64,000 nucleotides of DNA, from NCBI RefSeq assembly GCF_000023105.1, contig NC_012669.1:2233025-2297024 (forward strand). The letters run 5' to 3'. Source of the DNA: Beutenbergia cavernae DSM 12333 (GTDB lineage: Bacteria; Actinomycetota; Actinomycetes; Actinomycetales; Beutenbergiaceae). The translations under genes and the position numbers were made by a program. The notes under the pieces are model-generated. The model was not told the DNA's origin, made no database searches, and saw nothing but the letters and a program-made list of their open reading frames with translations. Each line of letters begins with the position of its first letter. Position 1 is the first letter of the stretch. Positions 39,750 to 49,205 of the stretch are shown here, piece after piece.

Positions 39750-41762
39750 TTGGCCACACGCAAGCGACCCGGCGGACGCCCGCTGCGCCCGTTGCTGTTC
39801 CTGCTGCTGATCGTGGCGGCGATCTTCGGCTCCGTCGGCGCCGGCGCGAAGTGGGGTGACGCGTCGTTCACCCCGGAGCTCGCTCTCGACCTCGAGGGCG
39901 GCACGCAGATCATCCTGACGCCGAACACGACCGACGGGCAGGAGGTCACGTCCGACGACGTCAACCAGGCGATCGCGATCATCCGGCAGCGGGTCGACGG
40001 CTCGGGCGTCTCCGAGGCGGAGATCACGAGCCAGGGCGGACGCAACATCGTCGTCGCGATGCCGGGCAACCCGAGCCAGGAGACGATCGACCTGGTCTCG
40101 GCGTCTGCCGTGATGCGGATGCGTGCCGTGCTCGTCGAGTCGGGGCCGGGAGCGATCGACCCCGCGGCGCTGGAGCCGGGCGAGGAGCCGACCGACGGCA
40201 GCACTGCCGATCCGACGGCGGATCCCACCGCGGATCCGACGGCAGAGGCGACCGACGCCGCACCCGACGGTGCGCTGCCGCGCGAGACCACGCCGACGCC
40301 GTCGCCGTCCGACGAGGCGACGTCGGAGTCCGGTGAGGAGCCGACCGCCGAGCCGACGGACGGCGCGACCGACGCCCCGGCGGCCACGCCGGAGGAGATC
40401 GACGAGGCGGCCTTCGCCGCCGCCGACGCCGACGGCAACGGTGAGCTGTCGAACACCCCCGCGACGGAGCCGACGTCGGCGAGCGACACGGCTTGGATCA
40501 CCGAGCAGGTGACGTACGACTTCTACCGCCTCGACTGCTCCCTCCCGGAGAATCGCACCGGTGGCGGCGGCGACGACCCGGACGCCCCGCTGGTCGCGTG
40601 CACCACTGACGGTGCCGCGAAGTACATCCTCGGCCCCGCCGAGCTGTCCGGCTCCGACCTGACGTCGGCCCAGATGGTGTACCAGACAACATCGACCGGC
40701 GCGGCCACGAACATCCCCGTCGTCCAGATGAACTTCACGAGCGAGGGCGGCGAGAAGTTCGCCGAGATCACCACCCGCCTCGCGGGCCTTGCGGCGCAGC
40801 CGCCGCTGAACCAGTTCGCGATCGTGCTGGACGGGAATGTCATCTCGGCTCCCGGCGTCGACGAGCCGATCCCGAACGGCGAGGCCACGATCTCCGGCCC
40901 GGAGACCAACCCGTTCACCCGCTCCCAGGCGCAGACCCTCGCGAACCAGCTGAACTTCGGCTCGCTGCCGATCACGTTCGACGTGCAGTCCCAGGAGCAG
41001 ATCTCCGCGACCCTGGGCGGCGAGCAGCTCCGCAACGGCGTGATCGCCGGCCTCATCGGCCTCGTGCTCGTCGTCCTCTACACGGTGTTCCAGTACCGCG
41101 GGCTCGCGTTCGTCACGCTGACCAGCCTCGCGGTCGCCGGCGCGTTGACGTACGGGGCGATCCTGCTGCTGTCGTGGCTGCAGGGCTACCGGCTCTCGCT
41201 CCCTGGCGTCGCCGGCCTCATCATCGCCATCGGCGTCACCGCCGACTCGTTCATCGTGTACTTCGAGCGCATCCGCGACGAGGTGCGCGAGGGGCGGGTC
41301 CTGACGGCGGCCGTGGAGCAGGGCTGGCTGCGCGCCCGGCGCACGATCCTGGCGTCCGACGCCGTGAACTTCCTCGCCGCGGTGGTCCTGTACTTCCTCG
41401 CCGTGGGCGGCGTGCGCGGCTTCGCGTTCACGCTCGGCCTCACGACGCTCGTCGACATCGTCGTCGTGTTCCTGTTCACGCACCCGATGATGAAGATCCT
41501 CGCGCGGACGAAGTTCTTCGGCGACGGGCATCCGATGTCCGGCCTGGACCCCGTCCACCTCGGCGCCACGGTGGCGGCGTACGCCGGACGCGGCCGCACC
41601 CGCACCCGTGCCGAACGGACCGCCGTCGCGGCGAACGCGAACCGCATGACGATCGCGGAGCGACGCGCCGCGGAGGCCAGGGAACGCGCGGAGGCCGAGA
41701 GCCCTGACGACGGCGCCGTCGTCGGGGCCAAGGCCAGCGACGAGCAGGAGGGGAAGCGCTGA
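39750..41762 (+). CDS. secD: Protein translocase subunit SecD
   Basis: A 670-residue RND-type membrane protein that uses the proton gradient to pull secreted proteins through SecYEG. It has one N-terminal helix (LLFLLLIVAAIFGSVGAG), the P1 domain with LDLEGGTQIIL, and five C-terminal helices (from LIGLVLVVLYTVFQYRG, with the conserved VTADSFIVYFERIRDEVREG). Within P1, about residues 135-235 are an Asp/Ala/Thr/Pro-rich low-complexity insertion. The start is a TTG at 39750 preceded by GAGAGAAG; no ATG or GTG fits. The stop overlaps the secF start by one base. Confidence 0.95.
   Translation: MATRKRPGGRPLRPLLFLLLIVAAIFGSVGAGAKWGDASFTPELALDLEGGTQIILTPNTTDGQEVTSDDVNQAIAIIRQRVDGSGVSEAEITSQGGRNIVVAMPGNPSQETIDLVSASAVMRMRAVLVESGPGAIDPAALEPGEEPTDGSTADPTADPTADPTAEATDAAPDGALPRETTPTPSPSDEATSESGEEPTAEPTDGATDAPAATPEEIDEAAFAAADADGNGELSNTPATEPTSASDTAWITEQVTYDFYRLDCSLPENRTGGGGDDPDAPLVACTTDGAAKYILGPAELSGSDLTSAQMVYQTTSTGAATNIPVVQMNFTSEGGEKFAEITTRLAGLAAQPPLNQFAIVLDGNVISAPGVDEPIPNGEATISGPETNPFTRSQAQTLANQLNFGSLPITFDVQSQEQISATLGGEQLRNGVIAGLIGLVLVVLYTVFQYRGLAFVTLTSLAVAGALTYGAILLLSWLQGYRLSLPGVAGLIIAIGVTADSFIVYFERIRDEVREGRVLTAAVEQGWLRARRTILASDAVNFLAAVVLYFLAVGGVRGFAFTLGLTTLVDIVVVFLFTHPMMKILARTKFFGDGHPMSGLDPVHLGATVAAYAGRGRTRTRAERTAVAANANRMTIAERRAAEARERAEAESPDDGAVVGAKASDEQEGKR
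40205..40246 (+). repeat. 12-bp in-frame tandem repeat within secD
   Basis: About 3.5 copies of a unit like gcggatccgacg encode (Ala-Asp-Pro-Thr)n inside the extracytoplasmic insertion of SecD. Confidence 0.75.
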
Positions 41763-42838
41763 TGCCCAGCTTCGCCAAGTTCGGCAACGACCTCTACACC
41801 GGGCACCGGTCCTACGACATCGTCGGGCGCCGGAAGACGTGGTTCCTCATCGCCCTCGGGCTCATCGTCATCTCCGGCCTGCTCGTGGGGATCCGCGGGC
41901 TCAACCCCGGGATCGAGTTCCGCGGCGGCTCGGAGTTCGTGGTGTCCGAGGCCTCGACCACGGACCAGGAGCTCGCTCAGGAGGTGCTCGACGGGATCGC
42001 GCCCGAGCAGGTCGCACGCGTGTCGATCGTCGGTTCGTCGACCGTCCGCGTCCAGACGGACCAGCTGACCAACGAGCAGACCGACGAGATGCAGATCGCC
42101 CTCGCCGAGGCGTACGGCGTCCCGACCGAGCAGGTCACGTCGTCGTTCGTCGGCCCCACGTGGGGCCGTGACGTCACGACGAGGGCGCTTCAGGGCCTCG
42201 TGACGTTCCTCGCCATCGTCAGCGTGGTCATGGCGGTGTACTTCCGCACGTGGACGATGGCGGCGGGTGCGCTCATCGCGCTCGTGCACGACCTCATCGT
42301 CACGGTCGGGCTGTATGCCGGGGTGGGCTTCGAGGTCACACCAGCGACGGTTATCGGGTTCCTCACGATCCTCGGGTACTCGCTGTACGACACGGTCGTG
42401 GTGTTCGACAAGGTGCGCGAGAACACGTCCGGGATCACCGAGCAGACCCGGGTCACCTACGCCGAGGCCGCGAACCTCGCCGTCAACCAGACCATCGTGC
42501 GCTCGATCAACACGTCGGTCGTGGCGGTGCTGCCGGTCGCGTCCATCCTGTTCGTCGGAGCGCTGCTCCTCGGCGCCGGCACGCTGCGCGACATCGCGCT
42601 CGCGCTGTTCATCGGCACGATCGTCTCCACGGCGTCGTCGATCTTCATCGCGACGCCGGTGTTCGTCGCCTTCCGGGAACGGCAGCCGCAGATCGCCGCG
42701 CACACGCGCAAGGTGCTCGAGCTGCGCGCGAAGAACGGTGCCGACGCCGAGACGCCCGAGCAGGTCGTGGTCGGCGGCCTCGTGGCCGGCGAGCACCAGG
42801 GTGTCGCCGCGCAGCCCCGGCGCAAGCGGAAGCGCTGA
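41762..42838 (+). CDS. secF: Protein translocase subunit SecF
   Basis: A 358-residue partner of SecD with six membrane helices. Family markers are an N-terminal YDIVGRRKTWFLIALGLIVIS helix, quoted as YDIVGRRKTWFL, LNPGIEFRGGSEFVV, TIVRSINTSVVAVLPV and the VVFDKVRENTSG segment corresponding to the FERIRE region of SecD. It starts at the last base of the secD stop (TGATG). The Lys/Arg-rich C terminus is cytoplasmic. Together with yajC and secD it forms one transcription unit. Confidence 0.95.
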   Translation: MPSFAKFGNDLYTGHRSYDIVGRRKTWFLIALGLIVISGLLVGIRGLNPGIEFRGGSEFVVSEASTTDQELAQEVLDGIAPEQVARVSIVGSSTVRVQTDQLTNEQTDEMQIALAEAYGVPTEQVTSSFVGPTWGRDVTTRALQGLVTFLAIVSVVMAVYFRTWTMAAGALIALVHDLIVTVGLYAGVGFEVTPATVIGFLTILGYSLYDTVVVFDKVRENTSGITEQTRVTYAEAANLAVNQTIVRSINTSVVAVLPVASILFVGALLLGAGTLRDIALALFIGTIVSTASSIFIATPVFVAFRERQPQIAAHTRKVLELRAKNGADAETPEQVVVGGLVAGEHQGVAAQPRRKRKR

Positions 42839-42843
42839 CGGGC

Positions 42844-43395
42844 GTGCCCGAGCGCCGCGCCGGCGACGACCTCGCGGCGGTATCGACCGAGGTCGGCGGG
42901 GCCATCCGCGCGGTCCCGGACTTCCCGAGCCCCGGGATCGTCTTCCGCGACATCACGCCGCTCCTGTCGGACGGGCCGCTGCTGCGCACGCTCGTCGACG
43001 CTCTCGCGGCCACCTACTCCGGCACCGTCGACGTCGTCGCGGGCATCGAGTCCCGTGGGTTCCTGCTCGCCGCGCCGCTCGCCACGGCGCTCGGCCTCGG
43101 CCTGGTGCCGATCCGCAAGGCGGGCAAGCTGCCGCCGCCGGTGATCGCGCAGCCCTACGAGCTCGAGTACGGCTCTGCGGTCCTCGAGCTGCGCGAGGGC
43201 GCCCTCGCGCCCGGCGCGCGGGTGCTGCTCGTCGACGACGTGCTCGCGACCGGCGGCACGGTCGGCGCGGCGGCGGACCTCGTGGAGCGCGCAGGCGGGA
43301 TGGTGAGCGCCGTCTGCGTCCTCATCGAGCTGCTGGACCTCGGCGGACGGGCGGCGCTCGCCGGGCGCCGCGTCGACGCCGTCGTCGCGTACTGA
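42844..43395 (+). CDS. apt: Adenine phosphoribosyltransferase
   Basis: A 183-residue purine salvage enzyme making AMP from adenine and PRPP. The family core is complete: VPDFPSPGIVFRDITPLL, VAGIESRGFLLAAPLA, IRKAGKLPPPV and the PRPP-binding motif VLLVDDVLATGGTVGAA. The C-terminal LIELLDLGGRAAL is typical. The GTG at 42844 lies 5 bases after the secF stop. secF-apt-relA order is conserved in actinobacteria. A short hairpin follows at 43406-43420. Confidence 0.94.
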   Translation: MPERRAGDDLAAVSTEVGGAIRAVPDFPSPGIVFRDITPLLSDGPLLRTLVDALAATYSGTVDVVAGIESRGFLLAAPLATALGLGLVPIRKAGKLPPPVIAQPYELEYGSAVLELREGALAPGARVLLVDDVLATGGTVGAAADLVERAGGMVSAVCVLIELLDLGGRAALAGRRVDAVVAY

Positions 43396-43405
43396 TCGGG
43401 CGCTC

Positions 43406-43420
43406 CGAGGCGAGGCCTCG
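43406..43420 (+). terminator. Short hairpin after apt
   Basis: A 6-bp stem (CGAGGC/GCCTCG) with a GAG loop lies 10 bases past the apt stop, before the relA promoter. It is weak as a terminator and has no T-tract. Confidence 0.35.
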
Positions 43421-43455
43421 TGGGCCCTGGCGGCGGGGCGCGTGCCGTGCGGACG

Positions 43456-43461
43456 TAGACT
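43456..43461 (+). promoter_or_regulatory. -10 element TAGACT, leaderless start of relA
   Basis: TAGACT lies 6 nt before the relA ATG at 43468; no ribosome-binding site is present, so the message is probably leaderless. Confidence 0.55.
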
Positions 43462-43467
43462 GTCGCG

Positions 43468-45840
43468 ATGGCCGAGGAGACCGCGTCGCGCGAGCGGAGC
43501 GCGGGCGTGGAGCGGAACGACGCCACAGTCGTCCCGGGCTCCCGTGTGCGTTCACGGCTCGTCAGGCTGGGCTCCCGCGGGCACGCGACGCCACCGGCGA
43601 TCGAGCCGCTGCTCCGGATCGTCCGCGCCCATCACCCGAAGGCCGACATCGGTCTCCTGGAGCGCGCGTACGCCGTCGCCGAGAAGGCCCACACCGGCCA
43701 GCTGCGCAAGAGCGGTGACCCGTACATCACGCACCCGGTCGCCGTCGCGACCATCCTGGCCGAGCTGGGGATGACGCCGCCGACCCTCGCCGCAGCGCTC
43801 CTGCACGACACGGTCGAGGACACGCCGTACTCCCTGGACTCGCTCCGGGCCGACTTCGGCGACGAGATCACGCTCCTGGTCGACGGCGTCACGAAGCTCG
43901 ACAAGGTGACGTTCGGCGATGCCGCTCAGGCCGAGACCGTGCGCAAGATGGTCGTCGCGATGGCGCGGGACATCAGGGTCCTCGTGATCAAGCTCGCGGA
44001 CCGCCTGCACAACGCCCGGACCTGGCGGTACGTGTCGCAGGAGTCCGCGCAGCGCAAGGCCCGCGAGACCCTCGAGATCTACGCCCCGCTGGCTCACCGC
44101 CTGGGCATGAACACCATCAAGTGGGAGCTCGAGGACCTCTCGTTCGCGGCGCTGTACCCCAAGGTCTACGACGAGATCGTGCGTCTCGTCGCGGAACGGG
44201 CGCCGGCCCGCGAGGAGTACCTGGCTACCGTGCGCGAGCAGGTCACCGCCGACCTGAAGTCGGCGAAGATCCGCGCCACCGTCACGGGCCGGCCGAAGCA
44301 CTACTACTCGATCTACCAGAAGATGATCGTGCGCGGCCGCGACTTCGACGAGATCTACGACCTCGTCGGGGTCCGCGTGCTGGTCGACTCCCTCCGGGAC
44401 TGCTACGCGGCGCTCGGGGCGCTGCACTCGCGATGGAACCCTGTGCCGGGGCGGTTCAAGGACTACATCGCGATGCCGAAGTTCAACATGTACCAGTCGC
44501 TGCACACGACGGTCATCGGTCCGGGCGGGAAGCCCGTCGAGATCCAGATCCGCAGCCAGGAGATGCACCGCCGCGCGGAGTACGGCGTCGCCGCGCACTG
44601 GAAGTACAAGGAGTCGCCGTCGGCCGGCCGCGGCAAGGAGAAGGGCGGGGGCGCGGGCACGGGAGAGATGCCGTGGCTGCGCCAGCTGATCGACTGGCAG
44701 CAGGAGACCGCCGACCCGGGCGAGTTCCTCGACTCCCTGCGGTACGAGATGTCCGGGAGCGAGGTGTACGTCTTCACCCCGAAGGGTGAGGTCATGGCGC
44801 TCCCGGCGGCAGCGACGCCGGTGGACTTCGCGTACGCGGTCCACACCGAGGTCGGGCACCGGACGGTGGGCGCGAAGGTCAACGGTCGTCTCGTGCCGCT
44901 CGAGTCGACCCTGGAGAACGGCGACACGGTCGAGATCTTCACCTCGCGTGCGCAGACCGCGGGCCCGAGCCGCGACTGGCTCACGTTCGTCAAGAGCCCG
45001 CGGGCCCGGAACAAGATCCGCGCGTGGTTCACGAAGGAGCGCCGCGAGGAGGCGATCGAGCAGGGCAAGACGGCCATCGCGAAGACGATGCGCAAGCAGA
45101 ACCTCCCGATCCAGCGCCTCCTCACCCACGACGCGCTCGTCGGCCTGGCCTCCGACATGCGCTACGCCGACGTGTCAGCGCTGTACGCAGCGGTCGGTGA
45201 GGGGCACGTGTCCGCCGCGAACGTCGTCAGCCGGCTCGTCGCGAGCCTCGGCGGAGAGGACGGCACGAGCGAGGACCTCGCCGAGGCCACCCGGCCCGGC
45301 GAGGGCCGGGCCCGGCCCCGGACAGGGGGTGTCGGTGTCGTCGTCGCCGGGATGGAGGACGCGGACGTCTGGGCGAAGCTCGCGAAGTGCTGCACGCCGG
45401 TACCGGGCGACCCGATCGTCGGCTTCGTGACGCGCGGCGCGGGCGTGTCGGTGCACCGGACCGACTGTCCGAACCTCGAGCAGCTGCGCAACGAGCCCGA
45501 GCGGTTCGTCGACGTCACGTGGTCGCCGGACGCGCAGAGCGTGTTCCTCGTCCAGATCCAGGTGGAGGCGCTCGACCGAGCGCGGCTCCTGTCCGACGTC
45601 ACGCGCGTGCTGTCGGACAACCACGTCAACATCCTCTCGGCCACCGTCTCCACCACCCGCGACCGCGTCGCGCTCAGCAAGTTCGTCTTCGAGATGGCCG
45701 ACACCTCGCACCTCGGGCACGTCCTGCGTGCCGTCCGGGGCATCGACGGCGTGTTCGACGTCTACCGGCTCACGGGTGTCCGACCGGACGCCGGCCCGAG
45801 CCTCGCGGCCGCCGAGCACGGTCACGGCCGAGCCGACTGA
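43468..45840 (+). CDS. relA: Bifunctional (p)ppGpp synthetase/hydrolase (Rel)
   Basis: A 790-residue Rel/SpoT homologue controlling the stringent response. The N-terminal HD hydrolase domain has [13 protein letters not shown], the catalytic LLHDTVEDT and [12 protein letters not shown]. The synthetase domain has [10 protein letters not shown] and [12 protein letters not shown]; the loop [20 protein letters not shown] carries RFKD, the form found in bifunctional rather than synthetase-only enzymes. TGS ([31 protein letters not shown], here [12 protein letters not shown]), a zinc-finger Cys region ([18 protein letters not shown]) and a C-terminal ACT domain follow. It has its own leaderless promoter. 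The last 19 bases overlap the convergent AbiEi-like gene. Confidence 0.96.
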   Translation: MAEETASRERSAGVERNDATVVPGSRVRSRLVRLGSRGHATPPAIEPLLRIVRAHHPKADIGLLERAYAVAEKAHTGQLRKSGDPYITHPVAVATILAELGMTPPTLAAALLHDTVEDTPYSLDSLRADFGDEITLLVDGVTKLDKVTFGDAAQAETVRKMVVAMARDIRVLVIKLADRLHNARTWRYVSQESAQRKARETLEIYAPLAHRLGMNTIKWELEDLSFAALYPKVYDEIVRLVAERAPAREEYLATVREQVTADLKSAKIRATVTGRPKHYYSIYQKMIVRGRDFDEIYDLVGVRVLVDSLRDCYAALGALHSRWNPVPGRFKDYIAMPKFNMYQSLHTTVIGPGGKPVEIQIRSQEMHRRAEYGVAAHWKYKESPSAGRGKEKGGGAGTGEMPWLRQLIDWQQETADPGEFLDSLRYEMSGSEVYVFTPKGEVMALPAAATPVDFAYAVHTEVGHRTVGAKVNGRLVPLESTLENGDTVEIFTSRAQTAGPSRDWLTFVKSPRARNKIRAWFTKERREEAIEQGKTAIAKTMRKQNLPIQRLLTHDALVGLASDMRYADVSALYAAVGEGHVSAANVVSRLVASLGGEDGTSEDLAEATRPGEGRARPRTGGVGVVVAGMEDADVWAKLAKCCTPVPGDPIVGFVTRGAGVSVHRTDCPNLEQLRNEPERFVDVTWSPDAQSVFLVQIQVEALDRARLLSDVTRVLSDNHVNILSATVSTTRDRVALSKFVFEMADTSHLGHVLRAVRGIDGVFDVYRLTGVRPDAGPSLAAAEHGHGRAD

Positions 45841-46385
45841 ACCTCCGCGAGGAGGTCCCGCGCGCGGGCCGTCCCGGCGTGCCGGCACAGCTCCTCGCAC
45901 CGGAGGGCCGCCGCCGTCGGGTCCGCACCCGCCGCGACGAGGGCACGGGCGAGAACGACGGCGTCCGCGTCCTCCCACCGCAGCACGTCGAGCAGCGTCG
46001 CCGTGAGGGTGGTGACGGCGCTCCCGCCGATCACCTCGACGTCGTCGTCGCGCAGCGCGGCGACGTGGGTGCGCACGACACCGGGACGGTGCCGCCGGGG
46101 TCGCGGCAGCACGACGTCGACGACGTCCGGGCGAGGGGTGCCGGTGTGGACCCAGGCGGCGCACCGGCGCACCAGGACGCCGCCGGGCGGCACCAGCCCG
46201 GCGAGGCAGCGGGCGCGGTCCGCGGGACCGATGGGCAGGTCGGTGGCGGCGAAGCCCGAGCCGACGAGCGCCTCGACGAGGCCGTCGCGGTGCGGCCCGA
46301 GCGCCGCTCGGCCGTGCACGAGCGTGATCGGCGTCAGCCGGCGAGGGCGGAGCCAAGCGAGCGGGTGCGGGTCGGACGCGGCCAT
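45822..46385 (-). CDS. AbiEi-like protein of unknown function
   Basis: A 187-residue protein related to the antitoxin part of AbiEi/AbiEi_4 proteins: [52 protein letters not shown] and the [18 protein letters not shown] block that matches the TxPxRTxxD region. It lacks both the nuclease-like C terminus of the protein at 21968-22963 and any adjacent toxin gene. The role is unknown; a regulatory DNA-binding role is possible. Its 3' end overlaps that of relA by 19 bp, and only about 60 bases separate its start from the stop of the DUF349 gene, which reads in the same direction. Confidence 0.72.
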   Translation of the reverse strand: MAASDPHPLAWLRPRRLTPITLVHGRAALGPHRDGLVEALVGSGFAATDLPIGPADRARCLAGLVPPGGVLVRRCAAWVHTGTPRPDVVDVVLPRPRRHRPGVVRTHVAALRDDDVEVIGGSAVTTLTATLLDVLRWEDADAVVLARALVAAGADPTAAALRCEELCRHAGTARARDLLAEVQSARP

Positions 46386-46443
46386 GGCCCATCGTGGCGC
46401 ACGGCGCGTCCAGCTCGCCGTGCGCCTGTGGACGACGACGCCG

Positions 46444-48276
46444 TCAGGAGTCGCCGGCGGTCCGCTCCACCATCTCGAGCCACTGCCGCCGTGCCGCGAG
46501 CGCGGTCCGGACCTCCTCGACCTTGCGTGAGTCCCCGGACCGCTCGGCGTCCGCGAGGTCCGACTCGAGCGCCGCGATCGCGTCGATCAGCTGGGCCGCC
46601 GCGCCCTCCGCCCGAGCCCGGACCTCCGGGTTGCTGCGCGACCACTGGCGCTGCTCGGCGTCCCGCACGGACTGCTCGACGGCACGCAGCCTGCCCTCCA
46701 CGCGCTGCACGTCGCCACGCGGCACGTGGCCGACGGCGTCCCACCGGTCCTGGATGTCGCGAAGAGCCCGCCGGGCTGCGGCGACGTCGGACACCGGCAC
46801 GAGCGCCTCCGCGTCGGCCAGGATCGCGAGCTTCGCCTCGAGGTTCTGGCCGTACTCGGCGTCCACGACCGCATTCTGCGCGTTGCGCGCCGAGAAGAAC
46901 TCGTCCTGCGCGCCCTTGAACCGCGCCCAGAGCGCGTCGTCGTCGCGCCGGGCGGCTCGCCCGGCGGCCTTCCACTCGTCCATCAGGGCGCGGTACGCGA
47001 TGGTCGTCGGCCCCCAGTCCGTCGACGCCGCGAGAGCCTCCGCGCGGACCACGAGGGCCTCCTTCGCCGCCTTGGCCTCGCCGTGCCGGCGGTCCAGGTC
47101 GGCGAAGTGCGCCCGACGATGCTTGTCGAACGTCGTCCGGGCGTGCGAGAACCGCTTCCAGAGCGCGTCCTCCGTGGGCCGGTCGATGCGCGTGCCGGTC
47201 CGTTGCGCCGATTTCCACGACTCGAGCAGCGCGGCGATCCGGTTCGAGGACTCACGCCACTGCGTGCGCGCCGGGTCCTCGGCGGCGATGGCTTCGACCT
47301 CCTCGACGATGGCCGCGCGCTCGGTGACGGCCTTCGCCCGGGCTGCCTCACGTTCCGCCGCGGCTGCCGCGCGGCGCTCCTCGGCCCGCTCGGCGAGCGC
47401 GGCGAGCCGTTCGCGGAGGCCGGCGAGGTCGCCGACGACGGCGGGCTCGGTCAGCTGCTCGGTCAGCGAGGCGAGCGTCGCGGAGATCTCCTTGCCGCCG
47501 AGGCCGGGCAGGCGGGTCTCGAACAGGAGGACCTGAGCCTTGAGGTCCAGGAAGCGGCGGACGTACAGCCCGAGCGCGTCCTCGACGTCCGGACCGGCGA
47601 CCTGACCGATCGCCCGCTCGCCGTCGCCCTCGCGCACGTACACGGTGCCGTCGTCGGCCACACGCCCGAACTCGCTCGCCGCGGCGATCTCGGCGGCCTC
47701 CGGGGCCGGGGGAGCGGCGACGACCGGGGCCGGAGCCGAGGCGCCGGCGGCCGGCGTGGGGCGCGCAGCGAGCGGCGGTCGCGGCCCGGGGCGGGGACCC
47801 GGTCGCGGACCTGGCCTCGGTGCCGGCTTCGGGGGCGCCGGCACCGCGGGCACGTCCTCGGCCGGTGGCTCGTCAGCGACCGGCTCCTGCTCCGCTGCCG
47901 GTTCCTGCGTGGCCGGCTCGGCGGCAGCCTCGGGTTCGGCGGCAGCAGGCTCTGGGGCCTCGGGCTCGCCGGCGTCGGTCTCGCTGGCCTCGGGCTCAGC
48001 GGCCTCGGGCTCAGCGGCCTCGGGCTCAGCGGCCTCGGGCTCGGCGACAGCCTCGGGCTCAGCGGCCTCGGGCTCAGCGGCCTCGGGCTCAGCGGCCTCG
48101 GGCTCGCCGGCGACCTCCTCGTCGGCGGTCGCGTCCGGGGCGGCTGCCTCCTCGGCGGGCGCCGCGGCGTCGGTCGGCTCGCTGTGCTGCGCCGGGACGT
48201 CCTCGCCGGTCGGCACGTGTGCCGCCTCGAGCTCGTCGGCGGGGACGGCGTCGCCGCCCGTCGGCTGCTCGCTCAC
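46444..48276 (-). CDS. DUF349 domain protein with acidic Ala/Pro/Glu repeat N terminus
   Basis: A 610-residue cytoplasmic protein. The first 190 residues are low complexity: Glu/Ala/Pro repeats (about eight PEAAE-type units), then a Pro/Gly/Arg-rich linker. The C-terminal 400 residues are helical DUF349 repeats with W-K/R signatures such as WRESSNRIAALLESWKSAQRTG (here LLESWKSAQRTG), DALWKRFSHARTTFDKHR, MDEWKAAGRAARRDDDALWARFKGAQ and LRDIQDRWDAVGHVPRG. DUF349 proteins have no firm function. The GTG at 48276 overlaps the cyclophilin stop as GTGA. Position next to relA and a cyclophilin is conserved in actinobacteria. Confidence 0.9.
   Translation of the reverse strand: MSEQPTGGDAVPADELEAAHVPTGEDVPAQHSEPTDAAAPAEEAAAPDATADEEVAGEPEAAEPEAAEPEAAEPEAVAEPEAAEPEAAEPEAAEPEASETDAGEPEAPEPAAAEPEAAAEPATQEPAAEQEPVADEPPAEDVPAVPAPPKPAPRPGPRPGPRPGPRPPLAARPTPAAGASAPAPVVAAPPAPEAAEIAAASEFGRVADDGTVYVREGDGERAIGQVAGPDVEDALGLYVRRFLDLKAQVLLFETRLPGLGGKEISATLASLTEQLTEPAVVGDLAGLRERLAALAERAEERRAAAAAEREAARAKAVTERAAIVEEVEAIAAEDPARTQWRESSNRIAALLESWKSAQRTGTRIDRPTEDALWKRFSHARTTFDKHRRAHFADLDRRHGEAKAAKEALVVRAEALAASTDWGPTTIAYRALMDEWKAAGRAARRDDDALWARFKGAQDEFFSARNAQNAVVDAEYGQNLEAKLAILADAEALVPVSDVAAARRALRDIQDRWDAVGHVPRGDVQRVEGRLRAVEQSVRDAEQRQWSRSNPEVRARAEGAAAQLIDAIAALESDLADAERSGDSRKVEEVRTALAARRQWLEMVERTAGDS
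47986..48108 (-). repeat. 15-bp tandem repeat inside the DUF349 gene
   Basis: Eight near-identical copies of ggcctcgggctcagc (plus-strand reading) run from 47986 to 48108, with one 3-base insertion at 48046-48063. They encode the (Ala-Glu-Pro-Glu-Ala)n run and keep the frame. Confidence 0.9.
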
Positions 48277-49073
48277 TGCTGCACCTTCACTTCCTCGATG
48301 ATGACGTCCTCCGCGGGGCGTTCCGTGCCCGGGAGCGTCCCGGCGGCGCCGATCGCCTGGAGGATGTCGAGACCCTGGGTCACGGTACCGAACACGGTGT
48401 AACCGGGCGGTTCGGGGTTCACGTACTCACCGAAGACGAGGAAGAACTGGCTCCCCTGGCTGTCTTCGGCGGCCCCGCGCGCCATCGCGACGGTGCCCGA
48501 CGGGTAGACGCCGTCCTCGGGCGGGTTCTCGACGGGGCCGAACGTGTACCCCGGACCGCCGCTGCCGGTCGCCGTCGGGTCGCCGCACTGCAGCAACGTG
48601 TCCGGCAGCAGCCGGTGGCACGCGGTGCCGTCGTAGAAGCCGCTCCCGGCCAGCATGTTGAACGAGGCGACGGCCTGCGGAGCCGCGGCGCCGTCGAGCT
48701 CGACGACGATGTCGCCCAGGTTGGTCGTGATCGTCCACGTCCACGTCGAGGCGAGCGCGTCGGCCGGCGGCGGCGGCGCCTCGAACATCTGAGGGTTCGT
48801 GGTCGGCAGCGGAGCGGGCGAGTCCGTGGGCGCGTCCGTCGGGGCGTCGGTGGCCGAGGGGTCGGTCGCCGTCGGCGTCGCGGCGGGATCGCCCTCGTCC
48901 GGCCGCGTCTGGGTCCAGATGATGCCGCCGATGAGCACGAGCGCGAGGAAGCCGGCGAGCACGCCACCGACGATGCGCCGCTCGCGGCGCACCTTCTCCG
49001 CGGCGGCACGGCGCTGCTCCCACTTCTGGTAGCGCCGCTTCGCGTTCTCGCGTTCCCGTCTGCTCGGGGACAC
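48273..49073 (-). CDS. Membrane-anchored peptidyl-prolyl cis-trans isomerase (cyclophilin)
   Basis: A 266-residue protein with a basic cytoplasmic N terminus (about 34 residues), one membrane helix (IVGGVLAGFLALVLIGGIIW), a Thr/Pro/Asp-rich linker and a cyclophilin domain outside the membrane. The domain has TTNLGDIVVELDGAAAPQAVASFNMLA (here LGDIVVELDGAAAPQAV), FYDGTACHRLLPDTLLQCGDP, AMARGAAEDSQGSQFFLVFG and YTVFGTVTQGLDILQAI. The usual FHR catalytic motif is CHRLL, as in several actinobacterial members. The GTG at 49073 has AGGAGG 5 nt upstream. TAGACT at 49137-49142 is a likely -10. It is divergent from hisS. Confidence 0.92.
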   Translation of the reverse strand: MSPSRRERENAKRRYQKWEQRRAAAEKVRRERRIVGGVLAGFLALVLIGGIIWTQTRPDEGDPAATPTATDPSATDAPTDAPTDSPAPLPTTNPQMFEAPPPPADALASTWTWTITTNLGDIVVELDGAAAPQAVASFNMLAGSGFYDGTACHRLLPDTLLQCGDPTATGSGGPGYTFGPVENPPEDGVYPSGTVAMARGAAEDSQGSQFFLVFGEYVNPEPPGYTVFGTVTQGLDILQAIGAAGTLPGTERPAEDVIIEEVKVQQ

Positions 49074-49136
49074 CGGACCTCCTGGAGAGTGTGCTGGGCG
49101 CCCTCCGCGGGACCTGACCCGGGCGCAACCCGGGAC

Positions 49137-49142
49137 AGTCTA
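49137..49142 (-). promoter_or_regulatory. -10 element TAGACT of the cyclophilin-DUF349 operon
   Basis: TAGACT on the minus strand gives a leader of about 57 nt that contains a CCCGGG-based hairpin and the AGGAGG site. Confidence 0.45.
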
Positions 49143-49205
49143 GGAGGCGCGGCCGGTCCCCGTGCGCGTGTCCGGCCCGGCCGTCGACTCTGGGAAGATC
49201 GGCCC

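Noticed and set aside
47986-48108. Tandem repeats as a CRISPR array
   Set aside because: Units are contiguous without spacers and keep the coding frame of the DUF349 protein.
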